Assembly: GCA_046349875.1 (NCBI GenBank)
Contig: JAXMBN010000028.1
Span: 1 to 64,000, forward strand
Source of the DNA: JAXMBN01 sp046349875
Lineage (GTDB): Bacteria > Planctomycetota > Planctomycetia > Pirellulales > Pirellulaceae
Direction: 5' to 3'
DNA length: 64,000 nt
The notes beneath the pieces were generated by a model, which saw only the letters and a program-made list of their open reading frames with translations, had not been told where the DNA came from and did no database searches. Positions 28,048 through 37,297 of the stretch are shown piece after piece (positions within the stretch are counted from its first letter, which is position 1; each line of letters opens with the position of its first letter). The position numbers were made by a program, and so were the translations under genes.

Positions 28048-29594
28048 ACACGACCTTGCGAACGTAGGCCTTTTTCAGCTTCGATCCGATTGACGGCATT
28101 AAGCATGGCCAAGATGGTGGACTCGACCGTGTCCGTTGATACCCCCGTTCCACGATAGGCTTGCCCATCGTGCAGGACTTCCAAGGTGACCTCGCCTTGT
28201 GCATCCTGTCCCAGCGTTGCACTGCGAACGCGGAAGTCGCTGCAGACCACTTTGATCCCAGTAATCCGTTCGACCGCCCAGAATGCCGCGTCGATAGGAC
28301 CATCTCCTTGTTGCACTTCCTCGGTGAATTCGCGATCGCCATGTTTGAGAGTCAGACGAACTTTGGGTTGGGTTCCCGTTCCGCTGCTCACATTGAAGGA
28401 ACTCAACGACCATGCATCGTGAAGTTGTCCGCTGAGTTGTTTTTGGATGAGCGCAACGATGTCGCCATCGTAGATCTCTTTCTTCTTATCAGCCAAGATT
28501 TTGAATTGTTCGAAGATCGCTTGGAGTTGCTCGCCCGTTACATGGTATCCAAGAGCTTTGGCTCGATCTGCTAGCGCGGCGCGACCCGAATGCTTTCCCA
28601 ATACCAGGTCGGTCTTGAGGAATCCGACATCTTCAGGCCGCATGATCTCATACGTGCGTCGCTCTTTCAGCATGCCATCTTGATGAATGCCCGATTCGTG
28701 GGCAAACGCGTTTCGGCCCACGATGGCTTTGTTGCGTTGTACATCCATGCTTGTGATCTTGCTCACCAAACGACTGGTCGGCACGAGTCTTGGAGTAACG
28801 ATGCGCGTCTGGCAATGGAAGAGATCCTCGCGAGTTCTCATCGCCATGACAACCTCTTCCAACGCACAATTGCCTGCCCGTTCGCCGATGCCATTGATAG
28901 TGCATTCGATTTGCCCTGCACCGGCCTGGACGGCAGCCAGCGAATTGGCAACTGCCAATCCAAGATCATCATGGCAATGGACGCTGATGGTCGCCTTATC
29001 GATATTGGGTACGCGATCGAAGAGCATCTTAATGCGATCGTACATCTCTCGCGGTGTGGTATATCCAACCGTATCGGGGATATTGATCGTTGTCGCCCCT
29101 GCGGCGATAGCGGCTTCGACGACTTGGCACAAAAAGTCAGGTTCTGTGCGAGCAGCGTCTTCAGGAGAAAACTCGATATCATCGCAGTGCGAGTAGGCTC
29201 GTTTGACCCCCGCCACAGCTCGAGCCACGATCTCATCCTGTGACATGCGAAGTTTGAATTCGCGGTGAATGGCCGAGGTTGCCAAGAAGACGTGAATGCG
29301 AGGTGACTGAGCACCCTTCAAGGCTTCCCAAGCACGATCGATGTCGGCATCATTGCATCGGGCAAGGCCACAAACGGTCACGCCACGTACGCTTTCTGCA
29401 GTCGCGTACCGATTCGAAATCGCCTGGAGAAGCGATTGGAAACCCCCTTCGATGATGTCCACGCCAAGGCTTACGAGAGCTTGAGCAACTTCTAGTTTCT
29501 CAGCAAGATTCATGCTGCAACCAGGGGATTGCTCTCCGTCGCGAAGTGTTGTGTCGAAGATTCGCACATTTCGCTTTTGGCTCTCGTCGTTCAT
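28029..29594 (-). CDS. leuA: 2-isopropylmalate synthase
   Basis: 521 residues from ATG 29594, which has ggaagaagaaag upstream; an in-frame start at 29624 would read through that site and is rejected. LeuA condenses acetyl-CoA and 2-ketoisovalerate in the first leucine-specific step. Visible: VRIFDTTLRDGEQSPGCSMN (metal/substrate site), EFSPEDAARTEPDFL, NIPDTVGYTTPREM, SVHCHDDLGLAVANSLAAVQAGA (metal His pair), GIGERAGNCALEEVVMA and AFAHESGIHQDGML. A C-terminal regulatory LeuA dimer domain (~390-515) is present, so leucine feedback is expected. Expression is probably controlled by the attenuator immediately upstream. Confidence 0.95.
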   Translation of the reverse strand: MNDESQKRNVRIFDTTLRDGEQSPGCSMNLAEKLEVAQALVSLGVDIIEGGFQSLLQAISNRYATAESVRGVTVCGLARCNDADIDRAWEALKGAQSPRIHVFLATSAIHREFKLRMSQDEIVARAVAGVKRAYSHCDDIEFSPEDAARTEPDFLCQVVEAAIAAGATTINIPDTVGYTTPREMYDRIKMLFDRVPNIDKATISVHCHDDLGLAVANSLAAVQAGAGQIECTINGIGERAGNCALEEVVMAMRTREDLFHCQTRIVTPRLVPTSRLVSKITSMDVQRNKAIVGRNAFAHESGIHQDGMLKERRTYEIMRPEDVGFLKTDLVLGKHSGRAALADRAKALGYHVTGEQLQAIFEQFKILADKKKEIYDGDIVALIQKQLSGQLHDAWSLSSFNVSSGTGTQPKVRLTLKHGDREFTEEVQQGDGPIDAAFWAVERITGIKVVCSDFRVRSATLGQDAQGEVTLEVLHDGQAYRGTGVSTDTVESTILAMLNAVNRIEAEKGLRSQGRVSPHDE

Positions 29595-29632
29595 TTTCTT
29601 TCTTCTTCCTTTCAACAAAACCACAACTTACG

Positions 29633-29664
29633 AAAAAACCCCGAGGTGTTCGACCTCGGGGTTT
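29633..29664 (-). terminator. leuA attenuator (leader terminator)
   Basis: On the minus strand a perfect 12-bp stem (aaaccccgaggt / acctcggggttt, loop of 5) is followed by six T (29638-29633) and ends 38 bp before the leuA ATG. Its 5' arm includes AAACCCC (29664-29658), complementary to GGGGTTT at 29704-29698, so an upstream antiterminator can displace it. Confidence 0.88.
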
Positions 29665-29709
29665 AGGTTTTTTTGAGCGATCGCAAACAGTCCACGCAAA
29701 CCCCTACGG

Positions 29710-29760
29710 TCAAGCACCTAGGCCTAGAATCGGTAGTAGGTTTAGTAGGAGACTGTTCAT
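29710..29760 (-). CDS. leuL: leuA leader peptide
   Basis: A 16-codon frame reads MNSLLLNLLPILGLGA followed by TGA. Seven of 16 codons are leucine (one CTC, six CTA) and one is isoleucine. The weak ribosome site is aaagag. It begins 95 nt after the predicted -10 and ends 46 nt before the attenuator hairpin. Stalling at the CTA codons would cover AAACCTAC (29743-29736), which otherwise can pair with GTAGGGGTTT (29707-29698), the strand needed for the antiterminator. This is the classical amino-acid attenuation layout; leuL-type naming is by analogy. Confidence 0.85.
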   Translation of the reverse strand: MNSLLLNLLPILGLGA

Positions 29761-29854
29761 GACTCTTTGTTTCTTTGTTTTCGACGAAAATCACTGTTTT
29801 CTGCGTGAGTTCGCCATGCATTCCTACGCATTTTTCAGCGTTTCTAATGGAGTC

Positions 29855-29883
29855 ATGGTACTTCTAACTTCCGTTCGTGTCAA
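29855..29883 (-). promoter_or_regulatory. Predicted sigma-70 promoter of the leuA leader
   Basis: Minus strand: TTGACA (29883-29878), a 17-bp spacer, then TACCAT (29860-29855). The -35 is consensus and the -10 matches 4 of 6. The start would lie near 29848, giving a leader of about 250 nt. Confidence 0.6.
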
Positions 29884-29943
29884 ACCGAAGTCAGATTAAT
29901 GGAGACAGACCGATCAGAAGAAGTTCAGGGAAATGTAGGAATC

Positions 29944-31282
29944 ATGATCAAATTGGGGATCGCATTCGTTGGGATGATGCTCTTTGGAACAGTAGCATTG
30001 GCGCGAGTCAGTGATTTAGAGCATTGCCGCGAGATATTAGTCATCCTGCGAAGTGAAGAGATTGATCCGATCAAGCTCGCGAGGCTTGGGGAAGCGGTTA
30101 AGGTCGATTCACCTTACCGGAACATCGCCAACCACGCTTATGCACTCGTTCTCATTCGTTTAGGAAACTATCCCACTGCCTGGAAGTGTGTGCAATCGAG
30201 TGAGCTCAAGGATGACGCTCCACGCGAGCTACGTCTCCAGCACGAATCGCTACTGCTCTGGCTTGCCCTCGAATCAGGAAAAACCGACATCATGAGCCCC
30301 AGTTTAAGCAATTGGTTCGCTCTCTGTTGCGGCGAACGCCATCCAATACCGTTGCAGGTACCGATCTTGCATGGATCGGCGGTGTCGTGGCGATGGTAGA
30401 ACGAATGAAAGAACCACTTCTTCCACTCAAAACTTTGGCGCAAGCAAAGCAGGCGATCGAAAAACTTGAGAAGTCGGAAGTTGATAAGTTTCGATTGGGC
30501 TATGAAGCCGTTGCCAACGGAGTGCGTTTGCTCGAGGAAAAACACGACGAACTCTCAACAATGGAACGAGCGCACGCTCCAGGCCAAGTGAAGAGTGGCA
30601 GGTCGAGCTCGAGTCGCTCGACGTGACCGTTACTGAACAGCAGCAAGAGGTTCGTGAATCGCTCGGAAGCAAGAAAGATCTGGAAGCGAAACGTAAAACA
30701 CCCATTCAAAAAAGAAACTCGATCAAATCAATAGCCAACTCGCAATGGAGACGCCCGGCAAGCCTGCTTTACCGATCCGAACCACGACGCCCAAACCTAC
30801 CGCAAATCGTATATCGGTTGAATTCGCAAACCAACCAGCGCGAGATCGATCGAGATGCCACCGAGCGACGTCGCAACGAATATGATCGCGATATGCGAGA
30901 CTACGATCGCGACTATCGTAATTATCTGAAAGCGTCGCAAGAGTATCCTCAGAAGCTACAAGCTTGGAAAGATCGCGATCAAATGCGAAGGTCAGCTCTC
31001 CAAAATGATCGCGCAGCAGTGATCGTTCAATTGGATGAAGTGGCCGCCCAACTCAAAGAGATCCAATCAATCATCGCCGATTCCGCGAAGGAGCTCAGCG
31101 AAGATCGAGATAACCTCAAAGCGAAGAAAGCCGAACTTCAAATCGCGCAAAAAGCAGCGCAGCACCTTCTATTAGCTATTGAGCCCAAGCCGTCTTTCAT
31201 TCGGCCATCCAATCTAAACTTATTGGATTGGAACACGGAGGCCACACGGATCGAGAAGTTACTTCGCGATCCGTCTGAGTGA
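29944..31282 (+). pseudogene. Secreted coiled-coil protein gene with several frameshifts
   Basis: The N-terminus (MIKLGIAFVGMMLFGTVALA) is a signal peptide; ATG 29944 is the likely start of a frame opening at 29899. Coherent protein then jumps frames: frame 1 to about 30280 (an A5 run at 30279-30283), frame 3 to about 30585, frame 2 to the A6 run at 30708-30713, frame 1 (KKLDQINSQLAMETPGKPAL) to about 30830, then frame 2 to 31282. The C-terminal part is a charged coiled coil (EYDRDMRDYDRDYRNY, RAAVIVQLDEVAAQLKEI). Because neighbouring glyS has similar defects, sequence error is as likely as decay. No domain recognised; function unknown. Confidence 0.65.
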
Positions 31283-31337
31283 TGTCTTGGGGCAATTCTA
31301 AAGCGATTCGATCTTTCGATCGGCCAGGATCAAGCGA

Positions 31338-32955
31338 TCAACTGTTTTCAACGCGGCGAGTGATTTCTTCCATCACGTCAGAAATCTTGACCCGTACTTG
31401 TTCCAGCGAATCGCGATCGCGAATGGTGACCGTTTGGTCCTGCAAGGTCTGGCCGTCAACGGTGATGCAGTAAGGGGTTCCTGCTTCGTCTTGACGTCGA
31501 TAGCGTCGACCAACGGCACCTTTCTCATCGTAGAAAACATTGAATTTCTTCTTGAGTTCGCCGTAAATCTCCTTGGCAACTTCCGGCATGCCATCTTTCT
31601 TCACCAATGGGAAAATGGCCGCTTTGACCAGGCCAAAGGCTAAATCGCATCACAACACGGGTTTGCATCTGACCGTTTTCATCGGGTGCTTGATCCTCAT
31701 GATATGCTTGGCAGAGGAAGGCCAAGGTTGCGCGATCGGCGCCCGCCGACGGTTCGATGACATGGGGCGTAAAACGCTCATTGGTGATGTCGTCGCGATA
31801 GGTGAGATCCTTGCCGCTTCCACGATGGCGTGGCTGGCCATTCTCGCATCTCGTTCCAACTGAAGTGGACGCGTCTTGGGATCGAGCTTCCCTTCCATGG
31901 GATCGTAGGTCGAAGTCACCGCGGTGCGCGATGCCTTCGAGTTCTCCAAATTCCCCTTCAGGTAGAAAAGGGAATGCGTATTCGATATCGGCCGTGCCAC
32001 AAGAGTAGTGGCTAAGCTCATCTTGATCGTGCTCGCGAAGGCGAAGGCGTTCACCGTCCAAGCCCAGGTCGGTGTACCACTTCATCCGTCGATTACGCCA
32101 GTACTGGTACCATTCACGCGATTGTTCAGGATGGCAGAAGAACTCGATCTCCATCTGTTCGAACTCACGCGAGCGAAACGTGAAATTGCGAGGAGTGATT
32201 TCATTGCGGAAACTCTTGCCCACTTGAGCAACACCAAAAGGAATGCGAACGCGCGTGCTATCGAGCACGTTCTTGAAGTTCACGAAAATTCCTTGAGCCG
32301 TCTCTGGTCGCAAAAAGGCCGCCCCTTCTTCGCCGCTCAATGCCCCAACGTAGGTCTTGAACATCAAATTAAATTCGCGAGGATCCGTAAGCGTTCCCAA
32401 AGCGGTGGCGTCTGGAGCCAACGTGATTGCGCGATCTTCGGCGGAGAGTTTTTCCAAGGAGATCCACTTGGAATCCCATTTGAGCTGTTCTGCATCTTTG
32501 GAACGAAGGTTGAAGAACTTGAGAGCTTTTCGCTGAGTGTCCTCTTCTTCTTGGTCCGCTTCGACCATGGTGGTTACGCAGATACGCTGGCCCTTGGCCT
32601 CGACCCATCGTCCGCGAACTTGATCGAAACGATATCGCTTCTTCGACTCCCGGCAGTCGACCATGTAGTCGTGAAACAGGTCGTAGTGACCGCTGCATTT
32701 CCAAACTTGCGGGTGCATGATGATCGTGCAATCGAGCCCGACCATTTCGTATTCCGTTGGAGCACCTTCGGGTTTGAGAAGATCGTTGTGGCCAGCCACC
32801 ATGTCGCGCCACCAAGCATCCTTGATGTTGCGTTTGAGTTCCACACCCAAGGGTCCATAGTCCCAGAATCCATTCAATCCACCATAGATCTCGCTCGATT
32901 GAAACAGAAATCCACGTCGCTTGCAAAGGCTGACCAATTTATCCATCTGCATCAT
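31338..32955 (-). CDS. glyS: Glycyl-tRNA synthetase (class II, single-chain type), frameshifted as given
   Basis: Charges tRNA-Gly. It starts MMQMDKLVSLCKRRGFLFQSSEIYGGLNGFWDYGPLG and shows class II motifs FLRPETAQGIFVNF, GKSFRNEITPRNFTFRSREFEQMEIEFF and HVIEPSAGADRA, as in the dimeric single-chain GlyRS. The main frame ends at 31525, but between ~31930 and ~31850 another frame (MEGKLDPKTRPLQLERD) fits better, and after ~31630 the frame GLVKAAIFPLVKKDGMPEVAKEIYGELKKK ... gives the anticodon-binding C-terminus, ending at 31338. So at least three indels break the gene. The true enzyme must be intact, since glyS is essential and no second copy is seen here. 16 bp after prmC. Confidence 0.88.
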
Positions 32956-32971
32956 GATCTAGGCTCGTTCT

Positions 32972-33862
32972 TCAGGACTTTCTTAAGATGGCAATACGAG
33001 GGTGTCCCGCCAAATCTTTGGCGATTCGTTCTAATTTCCAAGCTGGATTCGACGCCAACTCTTGTTCGAATCGACTTGCCAGCATCGGAGAAAACTCAAA
33101 CAACAAAAATCCATTGGCTTGTACGCGAGACTCAGACTCGGTGATGAGTCGACGAATCACACTCAGCCCATCCTCATTGGCTACCAGGGCCAATCGAGGC
33201 TCATGTTCTTTCACGCTCTTGGCAAGCTGTTCAAATTCACTGAGCGAAACGTAAGGTGGATTGGAGACGATGATATCGAACTGCATGTCATGTTGCGGTG
33301 ACTGGCCGTCGCCAAAAAGATCGGCAACTTCCAAATGAATGCGTTCGTTCAAGGAATGTTTTTCGACATTCCGTTTCGCAACCGCAAGGGCTTCGGGGCT
33401 AATGTCTGTCGCGAAGACCTGGCTCTGCGGTAAGTGCTTGGCAACCGCGATCGCTACGCAACCGCTGCCGGTACAAATATCGGCGATTTGAATCGGACGA
33501 TCGGTGACTGCAAGTCGCTTGGCGCAATCCAATGCTTCCATCACAAGATGCTCGGTCTCGTTTCGAGGGATGAGCACGTCGGGCGTGACGATCAGGTCGA
33601 GCGAATAGAATTCCTTGTGGCCAACGAGATAGGCAACTGGCGTTCCCTCGGCGCGGCGGCGTACCATCTCTCGAAATGCGGCTCGCGTGGTCTCGTCGGG
33701 TTCTTCTGCGAAGGACGTATAGAGTTGAATACGCTGGCATTGCCTAGCGTGAGCCAAGAGGACTTCAGCGTCCAAGCGAGGTGTGTCGGAACCATGTTGT
33801 CGCAAATAATCCGTCGTCCATTCCAGGAGACGTCCTACCGTCCATGTTTGCGTTTGGTTCAT
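32972..33862 (-). CDS. prmC: Peptide chain release factor N5-glutamine methyltransferase
   Basis: 296 residues. The helical N-terminal domain precedes a SAM-binding core with IADICTGSGCVAIAVAKHLP (motif I), ATDISPEALAVAKRNVEKH and the catalytic substrate loop IVSNPPYVS (NPPY) that holds the GGQ glutamine of release factors. It lies 11 bp after prfA, the gene for its substrate, a common and functionally sensible pairing. Confidence 0.96.
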   Translation of the reverse strand: MNQTQTWTVGRLLEWTTDYLRQHGSDTPRLDAEVLLAHARQCQRIQLYTSFAEEPDETTRAAFREMVRRRAEGTPVAYLVGHKEFYSLDLIVTPDVLIPRNETEHLVMEALDCAKRLAVTDRPIQIADICTGSGCVAIAVAKHLPQSQVFATDISPEALAVAKRNVEKHSLNERIHLEVADLFGDGQSPQHDMQFDIIVSNPPYVSLSEFEQLAKSVKEHEPRLALVANEDGLSVIRRLITESESRVQANGFLLFEFSPMLASRFEQELASNPAWKLERIAKDLAGHPRIAILRKS

Positions 33863-33873
33863 GCGATGTCTTT

Positions 33874-34947
33874 CTATTCATCCATGTTGCCGCGCAACGA
33901 ATCGCGTTCGTGTTCCAAAATCGCTTCCGTTACCGGTTGCATATTGCCAGCCATGATCTGATCGAGTTTATACAAGGTCAGATTGATGCGATGGTCGGTC
34001 AATCGGTTCTGCGGGAAGTTATAGGTTCGAATCCGTTCATTGCGATCCCCGGATCCAATCAAGCTTCGGCGTTGATCCGAACGCTTCTTCATCTCGGCTT
34101 CGCGTTTGGCGTCGTACAAACGGCTCTTCAAAACACGCAGCGCTTTGGCGAGGTTCTTATGCTGACTCTTCTCATCTTGGCATTGAACCACAATTCCAGT
34201 CTCGAAGTGGGTCAGTCGAATCGCGGATTCGGTCTTGTTGACGTGCTGACCTCCAGGGCCACTCGCATTGAACTTATCGATCCGGTAGTCCTCGGTCTTG
34301 AGATCGATTTCAATGTCTTCGGGCTCGGCCATCACAGCGACCGTTGCAGCGGAAGTGTGAACGCGGCCTTGTGCTTCGGTTTCGGGAACGCGTTGCACGC
34401 GGTGACCACCGCTTTCAAATTGAAGTTCGCGGAAGACCCCTTCCCCTTCAAATGCCAAAATGATTTCCTTGAAACCTCCGCGCTCGGTAGGACTCGCATC
34501 CATGATTTCCACTTTCCAACCTTTGAGGTCGGCATAGTGTTTGTACATTTCGTACAAATCGCGAGCGAACAATGCTGCTTCTTCGCCACCTGTTCCCGCA
34601 CGGATTTCCATCACGCAACGAGCTCGGTTGGCATCTTCTCCGCCAATGGTGAAGTCGAGGAGCTCATTCCAAAGCGCTTCTCGCGATGTGCGAAGCGATT
34701 CTAGCTCTTCGTTGGCCATCGCTCGCTCGTCAGCATCTTCACTGTTGGCCATCTCGGACAATTCGCGAATGTCCGTCGACATTTTTTTGTAGGTGCGATA
34801 CTTCGTGGCTAGCTTGGTGAGCGATCCATGTTCGCGAGCGACCGCGGCCATCTTGTTGGAATCACCCAATACCGACGGATCGGTCAATTGGTTCTCCAAC
34901 AGCTCGTATCGTTGCAAAGATTGTTCTAGTTGTTCGCGAATATTCAT
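33874..34947 (-). CDS. prfA: Peptide chain release factor 1
   Basis: 357 residues. The catalytic loop is FNASGPGGQHVNKTESAIRLTH (GGQ). The RF1 class is supported by overall length, by EIRAGTGGEEAALFARDLYEMY and by RVPETEAQGRVHTSAATVAVM. The N-terminal coiled coil (LEQSLQRYELLENQLTD) is typical. It lies downstream of rpmE on the same strand; the 141-bp gap contains a strong terminator hairpin, so read-through or a separate promoter must feed prfA. Confidence 0.96.
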   Translation of the reverse strand: MNIREQLEQSLQRYELLENQLTDPSVLGDSNKMAAVAREHGSLTKLATKYRTYKKMSTDIRELSEMANSEDADERAMANEELESLRTSREALWNELLDFTIGGEDANRARCVMEIRAGTGGEEAALFARDLYEMYKHYADLKGWKVEIMDASPTERGGFKEIILAFEGEGVFRELQFESGGHRVQRVPETEAQGRVHTSAATVAVMAEPEDIEIDLKTEDYRIDKFNASGPGGQHVNKTESAIRLTHFETGIVVQCQDEKSQHKNLAKALRVLKSRLYDAKREAEMKKRSDQRRSLIGSGDRNERIRTYNFPQNRLTDHRINLTLYKLDQIMAGNMQPVTEAILEHERDSLRGNMDE

Positions 34948-34980
34948 GAGCTATGGATCTTACAAACCAAGATAATAAAC

Positions 34981-35016
34981 AAACCGCCGCTGACTGAATT
35001 CCCAGTCGCGGCGGTT
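34981..35016 (-). terminator. Terminator between rpmE and prfA
   Basis: aaccgccgc (34982-34990) and its complement (35008-35016) form a GC-rich stem, extended inward by gactg/cagtc. On the minus strand the tail reads TTTGTTTATTA. It lies about 73 bp past the rpmE stop. Confidence 0.7.
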
Positions 35017-35088
35017 GCGTGAGTTTTGGTTATCAAGCTTCAATCCGCAATCACCGTGGCGGGCGCCGACCGATGAACCGCGGGAGAG

Positions 35089-35334
35089 CTACTTCTTCTT
35101 GGAAGCAGGCTTCTTGGTTTGCAAGCTTGCATACGTTCCAGCAGCGAACTTGTTCTGGAACTTCTCAATACGCCCTGCAGTGTCGACATATTTGAGCTTG
35201 CCCGTGTAAAACGGATGGCATTCGCTACAAATGTCGACCTTCAATTCCTTGCGGACACTGCGAGTCGTGAAGGAGTTGCCACAACCACAAGTTACCGTGG
35301 TCTCTTGATAGTTGGGATGAATGTCTTCTTTCAT
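35089..35334 (-). CDS. rpmE: 50S ribosomal protein L31, zinc-binding form
   Basis: 81 residues. MKEDIHPNYQETTVTCGCGNSF ... ICSECHPFYTGK shows the four-cysteine zinc-site pattern (CGC and CSEC) that marks the C+ type of L31. The Lys/Ser-rich C-terminus (KKPASKKK) is normal for the family. Heads the rpmE-prfA-prmC-glyS series. Confidence 0.96.
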   Translation of the reverse strand: MKEDIHPNYQETTVTCGCGNSFTTRSVRKELKVDICSECHPFYTGKLKYVDTAGRIEKFQNKFAAGTYASLQTKKPASKKK

Positions 35335-35393
35335 GATCCACCAAAAACAACTTTGATCGTTTGCGAACGCACCGGAACGGAATGAGATCCCCT

Positions 35394-35421
35394 ATTATGG
35401 CCGGGCGAGGGAATCCAACAA
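35394..35421 (-). promoter_or_regulatory. Possible rpmE promoter
   Basis: Minus strand: TTGTTG (35421-35416), 16-bp spacer, CATAAT (35399-35394), about 60 bp upstream of the rpmE start. The two boxes match consensus 4 of 6 and 5 of 6. Confidence 0.35.
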
Positions 35422-35506
35422 GTTAACCTGGGTTGGTTTCCTTCACAAGGCCAAAATCACGGATCGACCGCGGTCGCCATCCCATAATCACCGCCGGTTC
35501 CCTCCA

Positions 35507-37297
35507 TTACGGGTGGACGGGAGGATGCATCAGTTCCGTGGCTTCCTCGGAGCCCACTCCTTGGCGGGTAGTTGTTCCTGAAAAATCTTCGGCTAAAGCA
35601 TGGCGATTCCACCACTGTTCCGCCAACTCGGCGTTCCATCCACTTGCCTCGGGGCAATCGCGAAGTGCCTTGGCCAATTCGCCAGCCGACTTGAAACGAT
35701 AGTCCGCGACCTTCTCCAGGCAAGTCAACATGACCTTCTCCAAGGCCTCCGAAAGCTCGGGCCGAAATTGTCGGATGGGAATCGGAGGAGTGGTCGCATG
35801 AGCGACGATAAAGTCCATCGTCGATTGTCCTTGGAAGGGAGGTCGTCCCGCCAAGAGGTAATAGGCTACGGCACCGATGGCGTAGAGGTCGGTTCGGCCA
35901 TCCACTTCATCGAATCGCGTCACCTGTTCCGGCGCCATGAACATCGGAGTCCCCGCAAATGTGCCCGCCTTGGCCGCGGAGGTTGGGTCGGAAGTCTCCT
36001 TCACCAAACCGAAGTCGAGAACTTTACATACGTCCCATTTGCCGCCGCGATGGGACGCAAAAATGTTGGCTGGCTTGATATCGCGATGAATCAAGCCAGC
36101 ATTGTGCGCTTCCTCAAGAGCATCGCATGCCTGCGCCAAAAGGTAGATCACGCGTGACGGAGGCATGACTCCATAGCGTTCAATAATCGATTGAAGATTG
36201 CTCCCCTCGAGCAATTCCATGACGTAGTAAAACGTTCCATCGTCGGTATGCCCATAATCGTAGATGTCGATCGTGTTCCAATGCGAAAGTTTCGCAGTTG
36301 CAATTACTTCACGCTCAAATCGATTCAAGGTAGACGCATTACGGTCTTGATCGGCCCGAATCAACTTCATCGCTACCGGACGTTTCATGAGGACATGTTC
36401 TGCACGATAGACTTCCCCCATGCCTCCTGATCCAATCGGTTCTTGAAGTCGGTACTGCATGATCTGGCGCGCTTGAAATGCTTCGCGTCGAGTGCGGTGA
36501 ATAATGTGAGAACCATACGTCCCAATCAGAGCCGCAATCAGCGTCGTCGGGAGAGGAGCTCCCGCACGGTTCGCTCCTTGAAGCAAAGCTACATTTTCAT
36601 GACTGGCCAACAAAAGGTACCAAATGGCATAGGGAACCAAGGCAAGTGATGTCATGACCACTGCGCCTCTCCGCCAAGTATTGGGCATGAAGATGCCGTA
36701 CGTTAGGATATGCAGACAAAAAGCGGTGAAGAAGAATTGCTGCACACCAACCATCGAAGTTGCTTCGCCGCGTTCCGCAAAATGGATGATGCGCGAATAC
36801 ATCATCAATCCCATTTGTAGTGCAACGCCACCAAACAGAACAGCTTCCACGCCACGTAAGGATCGCATCCTCCAAGCAGGAAGCCACTTCAATCCGATGT
36901 AGCTGGCAATGACCGCTAGCAGGATCAGGCTGCGAAACCAGAGCCATTGGTGGCTTCCAGAAATCCAGTTGCCAACGTAGCCAATGCCGAGCACGACCGT
37001 CAAATCCAGTGCGGCGGCTCGCAGTCGTCCTTTCAGTAATAACTCAGTCTCATCCGCAAAGCGAGGTGCATTCCCTTGCTTGGCAACTCCAATCGGCAGT
37101 GCCGTCATGCGGTCCGAGTTTAAGTTCGGTGTAGCGTTCGACGCGAGATGCGGATCTTGAAGGTTCTCTAAGTTGAGAACCTGAGTGGCTTCTTCCGAAG
37201 AAAGCCTTCCTTCGGATTTCGCAGTGTCGATTCGGGGATCCAATGGCAATGTTGCCTCCTTGCTAGTTCCCAGGTAAGGCCTACTAGCGAGGGCCAT
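35507..37297 (-). CDS. Membrane Ser/Thr protein kinase (PknB-like)
   Basis: 596 residues from ATG 37297; a longer frame to 37402 lies inside the previous gene and is rejected. After a low-complexity N-terminal region (~1-85), six or so transmembrane helices (~90-260) precede a cytoplasmic kinase: glycine loop EPIGSGGMGEVY (~287-298), VAMKLI (Lys), MELLEG, catalytic HRDIKPANI, DFG in VLDFGLV, and APEQ. Unlike most planctomycete kinases the membrane part is at the N-terminus, with the kinase C-terminal and no sensor domain after it. It overlaps the asparaginase-like gene end by 14 bp, so the two are coupled. Confidence 0.9.
   Translation of the reverse strand: MALASRPYLGTSKEATLPLDPRIDTAKSEGRLSSEEATQVLNLENLQDPHLASNATPNLNSDRMTALPIGVAKQGNAPRFADETELLLKGRLRAAALDLTVVLGIGYVGNWISGSHQWLWFRSLILLAVIASYIGLKWLPAWRMRSLRGVEAVLFGGVALQMGLMMYSRIIHFAERGEATSMVGVQQFFFTAFCLHILTYGIFMPNTWRRGAVVMTSLALVPYAIWYLLLASHENVALLQGANRAGAPLPTTLIAALIGTYGSHIIHRTRREAFQARQIMQYRLQEPIGSGGMGEVYRAEHVLMKRPVAMKLIRADQDRNASTLNRFEREVIATAKLSHWNTIDIYDYGHTDDGTFYYVMELLEGSNLQSIIERYGVMPPSRVIYLLAQACDALEEAHNAGLIHRDIKPANIFASHRGGKWDVCKVLDFGLVKETSDPTSAAKAGTFAGTPMFMAPEQVTRFDEVDGRTDLYAIGAVAYYLLAGRPPFQGQSTMDFIVAHATTPPIPIRQFRPELSEALEKVMLTCLEKVADYRFKSAGELAKALRDCPEASGWNAELAEQWWNRHALAEDFSGTTTRQGVGSEEATELMHPPVHP

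Noticed and set aside
28590..29243. 217-codon plus-strand frame opposite leuA
   Set aside because: Antisense shadow; leuA motifs are all present on the minus strand.
29625..29900. T-box riboswitch controlling leuA
   Set aside because: No T-box sequence or specifier-loop layout is visible, while a Leu-rich leader peptide and attenuator explain the region.
32008..33144. 378-codon plus-strand frame opposite glyS and prmC
   Set aside because: It lies antisense to two conserved genes and has no recognisable domain; a codon-bias shadow.
33781..34704. 307-codon plus-strand frame opposite prfA
   Set aside because: Antisense to release factor 1, whose GGQ motif and full length are clear.
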